Shown one piece after another: positions 58,401 through 64,000 of a DNA stretch of 64,000 bases. The notes below the pieces were generated by a model that saw only the letters and a list, made by a program, of their open reading frames with translations, was not told the origin of the DNA and ran no database searches. Numbering within the stretch: position 1 is the first letter of the stretch; each line of letters begins with the position of its first letter. The stretch is from the NCBI RefSeq assembly GCF_016097555.1, contig NC_054712.1, positions 49,757,866-49,821,865 of the forward strand. The letters are read 5' to 3'. The DNA comes from Gigantopelta aegis (lineage: Eukaryota > Mollusca > Gastropoda > Neomphalida > Peltospiridae). Position numbers and translations under genes: made by a program.

Positions 58401-61400
58401 AGATCAGGTCAAACACACTGCCATCAGTTATTGTTTGTTCCGATTCCATGACACCAAACCTCTGGAAAAATAAACCAAATTGTCATCTTAACAAAAAGAT
58501 CTTTCCAGGCGATTATTTTAGATAAAACCTTTTTTATTCCATTAAAATTTCAAATTAATAAATTTGTAATTGTTTTACAATTTATTGAGATAAACATTCA
58601 AAATGTAACTATAAACCAAGTTTCATTATCTAGAATTTACAGTTTGTGAAAAAACAAATCTACACTTGAAATTTTAAAGCAAAAGTTGATGCTTCAATGA
58701 ATAAGATACTCAGTCTACTAAGTTTATTTGCTTTAGCATATTCCTTTAAAAGACTGAAAATTTAGATTTCTAGATAATCTGCCAGTCCTCAAATTTGTCT
58801 ATGTGTACAAGTTGTAAGTGTGTAGAACTGACATGTACATAGAGGATAATAAATGAATTACCAGTTATTATAAAATCTATGTCCCGAGTGAAACAATTTT
58901 CAGTTGTCACAAGCTTTATTTCAGGAGGGACATAAATTTGTTAATCACTGGTACTGAGTTTGTTATTCTATTTACTACCTCAGTCACTTTTGTTCTTTAA
59001 GAACCTTCTATTGTTTTTCTGACTACATTTATATAGAAACGATGTGAACAACTTTACACACTATTATGAGTATTGCTATGAATTTGTATTTAATTCACAT
59101 GAATTACTAATCATGGCCTGTTGGATGTCAAACATTTGGTTATTTTGACTTAAGGGCCCACCAACGGGAATCGATCCTAGACCGACCAGGCATCAGACGG
59201 ACGCTTTACCTCTGGACTACCCGCAAAAGCTTTAAAGTATGTGATGTCATTGAGTATGTCTGCCAAATCATAACAACGTCATATTTAGTACCCGCAAAGT
59301 CATTGGTTTGTAAGCATCAAATCGTCCAGTAATATGGTATATTACACCAATGCATACTAATTTTTCAGTGAGAAATTATGATTTTTATTTCCCAAGTTAT
59401 GAGTCCCCGCTAGGTTAATATAATATCCTAGGGACAGACCTTAACATAGGCATTGCCTGTTGATCAATCCCCAACGTTAACACAAGCATCAATAAATATT
59501 GTTTTTAAAAAAAGAAGAGAAAATATCCTATATCATTTGTTACTATGGAAGCAGTAAAAACTATTATGGTAAGTGTATTTTGTTTTAAACCAAGCCTTGG
59601 TTTCACCAATTAGAATATTTACAAGAAAACCTTAATCTAGACCGGAGTATACCATTTGATTAAGGAAGCAAATGTTTTATTTAACGACACACTCAACATA
59701 TTTTATGTATGGTTATATGGTGTCAGACATACAGTCAAGGACAACACAGATATTAAGAGAGGAAACCCGCTGTTGCCACTTCATGGGCTACTCTTTTTTC
59801 GATTAGCAGCAAGGGATCTTTTATATGCACCATCCCACAGACAGGGTAGTACAAACCACAGCCTTTGATATACCAGTCGTGGTGTACTGGCTGGAACGAG
59901 AAATAGCCCAAAAGGCCTACCGACGGGGAACGATCCCAGACTGACCGCGCATCGAGCGGGCACTCTACCACTGGGCTACGTCCCGCCCCTACCATGTGAC
60001 TGACATTAACAGCTGTAAGTGGTCACCGCTAACTGCTCCTGCAGCACTTCTTTAGCCAGCATTCCCTGCACGACGTTCGTTCGGTCCAGACAGTCCATGC
60101 AGTTCGTCCTAAACACACCCAGCTGCTGACTCACAACATGGCCATCCTTCTGAACAAAGAAATAACTGAAAACAAGAAGAAAAAAAGTTAAAGTTTGTTT
60201 TATTTCATGACACAACTAGAGCACACTAATTTATTAATTATAGGTTATAGTCTTAGAAAGGAAACCTGCTACATTTTTTTTCATTAGTAGCAAGGGATCT
60301 TTTATATGCACCATCCCACAGACAGGATAGCACATACCACAGCCTTTGATATACTAGTCATGGTGCACTGCTAACTCCAGCCAGTGCACCATGACTGGTA
60401 CACCAAAGGCTGTGGTATGTGCTATTCTGTCTATAGGATGGTGTATATAAAAGATCCCTTGCTGCTAATCGAAAGAGTAGCCCATGAAGTGGTGACAGTG
60501 GGTTTTCTCCCTTAATACATGTATCTATGCACCATCCCACAGACAGGATAACATGTACCACAGCCTTTGATATACCAGTCGTGGTGCATTGGCTGGAATG
60601 AGAGATAGCCCAGTGGGCCCTTCCAACAGGGATCAATCCTAGACAGACTGCGCATCAAGCAAACACTTTACCTCTCGGCTACATCCCACCCACTAACTGA
60701 AAACAAGCAAACAATTCTACATTAATAGTTTATTCTGAGTTTGCTGTCATTGTAAAATTAAACATTAAATTGATTTTCTTGTTTACAATACCAGTGTCTG
60801 TGTTTCAGTTTGTCGAGTTAATTCAAATTTACTTTCTAATTAATATATATATATTTAATGTACAAAATTAATGGGATGTAAAATCTAGTCTCCGCTTCTG
60901 GAAACATTCAGGCGATGAGTATAAAGATAAAATATAAACATGAAAATGCATTTAATATGTAACTTTACTCGTCCAATTTGCACAATTTAATTCTTTAAAA
61001 AAACAAATTGTGTTGATTTTTTCCCCCACTCAAGCAGAAGATAGTGATTTTTTACAATTACTGCTACTGGCAGGACTTACCCTGTCCATTGCTAAATTGG
61101 CCAACTGCTAATTTTTATACAAGATGGTTACAACATTTGGTTTTTGGCTCATAAAATATTCCTCATTTTAATAATGTTCAAGGAAAGACTCTACCGATCT
61201 GAAAACTGACTGAAACAAAATCCCCGTGGCAGGAAGGAAGAAAATGTTTTATTTAACAATGCACTCAACACATTTTATTTGTGGTTATATGGCTAAGGAC
61301 CACACAGATATTGAGAGAGGAAACCCGCTGTCGCCACTTCATGGGCTACTCTTTTTGATTAGCAGCAAGGGATCGTTTATGCACCATCCCACAGACAGGA

Positions 61401-63158
61401 TAGTACATACCATGGTCTTTGTTACACCAGTTGTGGAGCACTGGCCCCTTGTGACTGGTGCCACCTTTTTGTGCTTTCAGTTATACAATGGGGTGGGATT
61501 TAGCTCAGTCGGTTGAGTGCTTGCTTGAGGTGCTTGCGTCGCAGGATCGAACCATGTCAGTGGATCCAATCCACTGTTGTTGTTTTTTTATCATTCCAAC
61601 CAGTGCACCACAACTGGACAAAGGCCATGGTATGTATTTTCCTGTCTGTGGGATGGTGCTTATTAAAGATACCTTGATGCTAATGAAAAAATTTAGCGGG
61701 TTTCCTCTGATGACTACGTGTCAGAATTACCAAATGTTTGACATCCAATAGCCGATAATTAATTAATCAATGTGCTCCAGTGGTGTCGTTAAACAAAACA
61801 AAAAAACTTCAGTTACACACCTCACAGCTCTCAACAGATATAATACACAGTTTGAAAAATCCACTACCCCTCAGTCCCAGCTAGTGAATTTTTTGTAAGG
61901 ACTAGTGAAAATTATCAACCTTATTACTATATTTTACATAGAACACTAGCAAAAGCTTCTGTGGGAGCGGGACATAGCCTAGTGGTACAGCGCTCACTCA
62001 ATGCGCGGTCAGTATGGGATCAATCCCCATCAGTTGGCCCAATGGTCTATTTCTCGTTCCAGCCAGTGCACCACAACTGGTATATCAAAGACCATGGTAT
62101 GTACTACCCTGTCTATGGGATGGTGCATATAAATGATCCACTGCTGCTAATCGAAAAGAGTAGTCCATGAAGTGGCGTCAGCGGGTTTCCTCTCTTAATA
62201 TCTGTGTGGTCCTTAACCATATGTCTGACGCCATATAACCGTAAATAAAATGTGTTGAGTGTGTCCTTAAATAAAACATTTCTTTCTTTTTTTCCAAAGC
62301 TCCTGTGATGACTAGTGACTTTCTCAAACTGTCGTCAAACACTGATATAGCCACCAATGTTTCTCAAAGAGCCTCGTACTTTCAAAGATAATATATAGGA
62401 TTCGTCATGAGTGTTTTCTAATATGGAAAATATCAACAGAGTCTATGTTAATCGGTATTTCTCAAGGCTCTGCCAAGACAAATACCGATTAACTAGACGA
62501 GGTTGATATTTTACATATTAAAAAAACACGAGTAGCAAATTCTATTTATCCTATATCACTTCTAAAATAACGTTTTAATTAATTTTTTAGTAAATCACAG
62601 TACTAAAGTCGCCGCCATCGATAATATGACGTTATCACGATTAGCACAGATTAGTTTGACGTCACGCATTTGAACTAAATCTTTGAAAACGTTACGCTCA
62701 GGTACACAGGTCTGATTGGCTTGTAAGCAAATGACCCATCCACAGCAACATATTACCTAGAACCTTGCAAATTTGCATACCATTATTAACCGGGTTAATA
62801 AAGTAAATTATCACATGGGTTTATGACATGGATATCATGAGTAAGTTGTAGGATAAATAGGCCTACACTGTATAAACATCACAAAGCAAAGCTTTTTTAA
62901 ATCAATGGTTCCCCAATTTGCTTCTTGTGATTCTAATAGTTTGAAAAACTTATAACACCAGACCAGTTATATCTTCTTATTTTTCGTGTATTTGTCAAAG
63001 TATATATTTTCCTTGCTGTTTTGAAAGTACAGCCAGGTTGTACTACTGAATAGTCGTACCCAAACTGTTTTCGTTCCTCCTGTAATCTGTTGATGAGAAG
63101 TGACAGTCGATCCCACCTCAACTGGCTGCACTCTTTGTGGAAGTCAAACGCTTCGTAC
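49302..63158 (-). CDS. SACM1L: SACM1L (SAC1) phosphoinositide phosphatase, 3' part (8 coding exons)
   Basis: Exons in transcript order: 63158-63060, 60165-60027, 58461-58392, 57752-57680, 57183-57090, 53685-53584, 51666-51606 and 49438-49302. All phases fit and give 257 residues to a TAG stop. SAC1 removes the 4-phosphate of PI4P in the ER and Golgi. Seen: [10 protein letters not shown] and WDRLSLLI of the SAC domain; the catalytic CMDCLDRT (CX5R) with DRTNVVQ at fragment residues 55-66; [26 protein letters not shown]; two C-terminal membrane helices; and the terminal KVKMD, which fits the KXKXX ER-retrieval pattern (KEKID in vertebrates). About 330 N-terminal residues are missing because the gene runs off the right edge. 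Identification is from remembered family sequence. Confidence 0.95.
49849..50100. repeat. ~150-bp imperfect tandem duplication
   Basis: AAGTAGGTCGCAGTGAC, CAAGTTGTACTT and CAAGGTTTGATRATCCTA occur twice about 150 bases apart. It lies in the last SACM1L intron; the rest of 50101-51100 has no supported feature. Confidence 0.8.
51108..51397 (-). repeat. SINE, head type III, tail type b
   Basis: Reverse tail b (TTTAACGAAACCATTGGAGC) to head III, whose complement reads ATTTAGCTCTGTCGGTTAAG with GGATCTAACCAC. It sits in the SACM1L intron about 210 bases downstream of exon G. Confidence 0.8.
51606..51666 (-). CDS. SACM1L: SACM1L exon G (first membrane helix)
   Basis: Encodes [20 protein letters not shown] plus one base. 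The whole exon is hydrophobic and corresponds to the first SAC1 C-terminal helix. Acceptor TCTTGCAG, donor GTAAAC. Confidence 0.88.
51938..52034. mobile_element. 97-bp foldback MITE
   Basis: CATTCCACAAAGCGATTTTA, GTCCTAAGATCACCTTAAG and their complements CTTAAGGTGATCTTAGGGC, ...CGCTTCGTGGAATG form arms of about 42 bases around a short loop. Confidence 0.85.
52266..52328. repeat. 17-bp minisatellite x ~3.7
   Basis: Unit AGTACTATGTATCAGTT repeats from about 52266 without change until TATGTATATC. Confidence 0.9.
52946..53325. mobile_element. 380-bp MITE with TTAA ends (best copy)
   Basis: Begins TTAAAGGACAGACTCTAGTT and ends AAACTAGGGTATGTCCCTTTAA: about 20-bp imperfect TIRs inside TTAA. TTAA target sites are characteristic of piggyBac-type transposases; the assignment is inference. 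Relatives: 6039, 19150-19541, 39499 and about 47080. Confidence 0.82.
53584..53685 (-). CDS. SACM1L: SACM1L exon F
   Basis: Encodes [18 protein letters not shown], then [16 protein letters not shown], phase 0 to 0. Acceptor TTTCAG, consensus donor GTGAGT. It ends just before the first membrane helix. Confidence 0.93.
54014..54342. repeat. repeat shared with intron 6 plus truncated SINE
   Basis: 54014-54137 repeats 42745-42865; 54150-54342 is a plus-strand SINE body with tail a ending TTCCTTCCT. Confidence 0.82.
54530..54765. repeat. MITE-like repeat copy 2 and SINE tail-b fragment
   Basis: 54530-54690: CAGGGTTTGGACAAATCCAC ... GGGCTAGTGATTTTCTC ... GTCCAACACTG. 54685-54765: minus-strand tail b. 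54766-56330 shows (TA)n near 55395 and no supported gene. Confidence 0.75.
56331..57064. repeat. two minus-strand SINE bodies and a dispersed repeat
   Basis: SINE pieces 56331-56547 and 56905-57064 both end at the head I complement (TTTACCACTGGGCTACATAC) followed by CCCCTTTGTCAAACAC. Between them, 56573-56830 carries the GGTGCAGCACCATG repeat whose reverse copy is at 57855-58178. Confidence 0.8.
57090..57183 (-). CDS. SACM1L: SACM1L exon E
   Basis: Completes Arg, then [20 protein letters not shown] and [11 protein letters not shown]. Acceptor CTTTCAG, donor GTCGGT. The start of the following intron (down to about 57060) is repeated about 520 bases further into that intron, at 56540-56570. 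Confidence 0.93.
57680..57752 (-). CDS. SACM1L: SACM1L exon D
   Basis: Completes Val, then [20 protein letters not shown] and DFT, and leaves with two bases of Arg. Acceptor TTTTTCAG, donor [21 protein letters not shown] is a near-invariant SAC1 stretch. Confidence 0.93.
57855..58178 (-). mobile_element. MITE-like element with GGTGCTGCACCATG hairpin
   Basis: Ends GAGTTAGCGTTTTTCCTAG and CTAGGGAAAAACTCT are imperfect inverted repeats. The interior CTATTGAGGCATGGTGCTGC matches 56573-56690 in reverse. Lies in the SACM1L intron between exons C and D. Confidence 0.75.
58392..58461 (-). CDS. SACM1L: SACM1L exon C
   Basis: Encodes [14 protein letters not shown], then SVFDLIYKN, plus one base of the next codon. 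Acceptor TTTTTCCAG, donor GTAAAA. It matches the family's R-L-G-V ... F-E-K-I-Y-K-N segment. Confidence 0.88.
59112..59227 (-). repeat. SINE fragment (tail b and head I, body lost)
   Basis: GGATGTCAAACATTTGGTTA jumps to GGGCCCACCAACGGGAATCG, GGACTACCCGC. 58462-59111 and 59228-59665 show nothing I can name. Confidence 0.7.
59666..59993 (-). repeat. SINE, head type I, tail type a
   Basis: Reverse of a full-length copy: tail a (TTTAACGACACACTCAACAT), body, and head (CACTGGGCTACGTCCCGCCC). It ends about 35 bases from exon B. Confidence 0.9.
60027..60165 (-). CDS. SACM1L: SACM1L exon B (catalytic CX5R motif)
   Basis: Encodes [18 protein letters not shown], then [20 protein letters not shown] and EVLQEQLA. 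The catalytic cysteine codon is 60101-60099. Acceptor TTTTCAG; donor GTGACC after GCG, phase 0, chosen because exon C then continues the family alignment (QL-x-R-x-GV). The retained reading frame past the donor stops soon after, which supports the splice. Confidence 0.94.
60187..60692. repeat. three SINE pieces in alternating orientation
   Basis: 60187-60370 minus (tail b and body), 60371-60526 plus (body), 60527-60692 minus (body and head I). Adjacent inverted bodies can form stems of about 150 bases in the SACM1L pre-mRNA. Confidence 0.85.
61234..61806. repeat. minus-strand SINE then plus-strand type III SINE
   Basis: 61234-61445: reverse tail a and body, head lost. 61490-61806: head III (ATTTAGCTCAGTCGGTTGAG, GGATCGAACC), GTGGATCC, body, tail b. 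60693-61233 has no supported feature. Confidence 0.88.
61964..62295 (+). repeat. SINE, head type I, tail type a, nested in a MITE-like repeat
   Basis: Full-length copy flanked by AAAGCTTCTGTG (61952-61963) and AAAGCTCCTGTG (62296-62307). The halves of the host repeat lie at 61845-61963 and 62296-62345. Confidence 0.92.
62383..62866 (-). mobile_element. non-autonomous element with foldback, copy 2
   Basis: Reverse complement of 34261-34725, with a longer internal foldback (GTTAATCGGTATTT ... AAATACCGATTAAC), the CATTATTAACCGGGTTAATA motif, and the end GTAAGTTGTAGGATAAATAG. Confidence 0.82.
63060..63158 (-). CDS. SACM1L: SACM1L exon A (first in window)
   Basis: Encodes [20 protein letters not shown], then [12 protein letters not shown], entering with one base of a split codon and leaving with two (GG). 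Donor GTACGA. The acceptor AG is the last unit of an (ATT)n microsatellite when read on this strand, so the normal pyrimidine tract is replaced by repeat DNA. Confidence 0.9.
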
Positions 63159-63160
63159 CT

Positions 63161-63187
63161 AATAATAATAATAATAATAATAATAAC

Positions 63188-63219
<32 letters not shown>

Positions 63220-63220
63220 G
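63161..63220. repeat. (ATT/AAT)n microsatellite abutting SACM1L exon A
   Basis: About 19 trinucleotide units with two AAC interruptions. On the gene strand it reads (ATT)n ending ATTAG, immediately before the exon. Confidence 0.95.
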
Positions 63221-63269
63221 AAGCATTCTGAGAGTACTGCTAAAGCAATACATGTCTCCTACCGAACCC

Positions 63270-63630
63270 AACAATTTCTGGTATCTGCTAAATTCAAGGG
63301 CCATAACTCTGTGAAAATGGGTAAATCACCCAAATTTGATCTGTAACAGTACATGATAAAGCTATATACAAAATGTCAGCTCAATATTTTGAGGCATCGC
63401 AAAAAAAGAAAGTTCAGAAAACACATATTAAGTTCAAGGGCCATAACTCAAAAATAGGTAAATCACCATGGAAGTGGAATTTGATCTGTAAAGCCATATA
63501 AAATAGTTCAGCTCACTATCTCAAGACATTGTGAAAATATAATCTAGAAAACTATAATTGGGACAGACGGACATGAAACCTACAGTTCCCTCCGCTCTGG
63601 TTGGGCCGGTAGGGGACAAAAAATAACAAA
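63270..63630. repeat. 'ggccataactc' dispersed repeat, two units
   Basis: Two imperfect units with TTCAAGGGCCATAACTC, TTTGATCTGTAACAG and TGATAAAGCTATATACAAAA, related to 572-950. 63631-64000 shows no exon or named repeat. Confidence 0.75.
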
Positions 63631-64000
63631 CAATACCTATTAATACCAATCATAAACAATTAAAAGTAATCAGCTGTTATAAAAACCAAACTGATTCAGA
63701 AACACAACTATAAACCAGGGATGGGGAAAAATAAAATTGTCAATCGGTCCCATGTGAAGTCATCACTAGGTTAACCCCAGAGAGAGTGGTGCAAAAAAAG
63801 AATTAAAAAGTATGAGTATTCAGTAATTTCAATTCAATTTATTGTACGAAACACTCACAATCAGCAGGTATGACACCGTTAGGCTTTTGACAGCTTGATG
63901 TAGCATTTGTTTAGACTAAATGATTACTAATGACGTCGCTGATTGGATGGCCTATCACTTGACCTCTACCGGCTCAAGTAATAACTAGTGCTCATAACAA

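Noticed and set aside
63221-64000. Further SACM1L exons at the right edge
   Set aside because: The region is dispersed repeat and AT-rich DNA; no frame matches the SAC domain segment expected upstream of exon A.

Overview
This is eukaryotic nuclear DNA, AT-rich and crowded with repeats. It looks like a lophotrochozoan, most probably a gastropod mollusc. The grounds are two intron-rich animal genes, dozens of tRNA-headed SINE copies, and a repeat (570-950 and 63270-63630) whose phrase 'TTCAAGGGCCATAACTC' I remember from mollusc genomes. The species call is from memory and was not checked by search. No prokaryotic, viral, CRISPR or operon-like content was found.

Two protein-coding genes can be read exon by exon, and they converge tail to tail. 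TMEM231 (plus strand, 15640-43759, 7 coding exons, 312 residues, apparently complete) encodes a two-pass membrane protein of the ciliary transition zone. SACM1L/SAC1 (minus strand, 63158-49302, 8 coding exons) encodes the C-terminal 257 residues of the ER/Golgi PI4P phosphatase, including the CX5R(T) catalytic motif, two membrane helices and a KXKXX tail; its 5' exons lie beyond base 64000. All but one of the introns obey GT-AG; TMEM231 intron 2 appears to be GC-AG. About 5.5 kb separate the two stop codons.

Layout. 1-15.6 kb: no convincing gene, only nested SINEs, long (GA)n tracts, MITE-like elements and one possible isolated minus-strand exon at 14421-14516. 15.6-43.8 kb: TMEM231. Its 19.2-kb intron 4 is dominated by a 13.4-kb tandem array (20472-33840) of six units plus a partial seventh. 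The last full units are about 2.58 kb long and almost identical; the first two are shortened by internal deletions with templated junctions. 43.8-49.3 kb: intergenic repeats and foldbacks. 49.3-63.2 kb: SACM1L exons embedded in SINE-rich introns. 63.2-64 kb: repeats only.

The two genes have no known joint pathway; their convergence looks like ordinary neighbourhood. The most interesting structure is the intronic array. Its junctions preserve the two halves of one SINE insertion and its target-site duplication, so the order of events can be partly reconstructed. Other points of note: SINE heads and tails combine modularly but share one 3' terminus, a 62-bp perfect palindrome carries a 9-bp target duplication, and an (ATT)n microsatellite forms the splice acceptor of a SACM1L exon. 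I did not find a clear new enzymatic or defence system.
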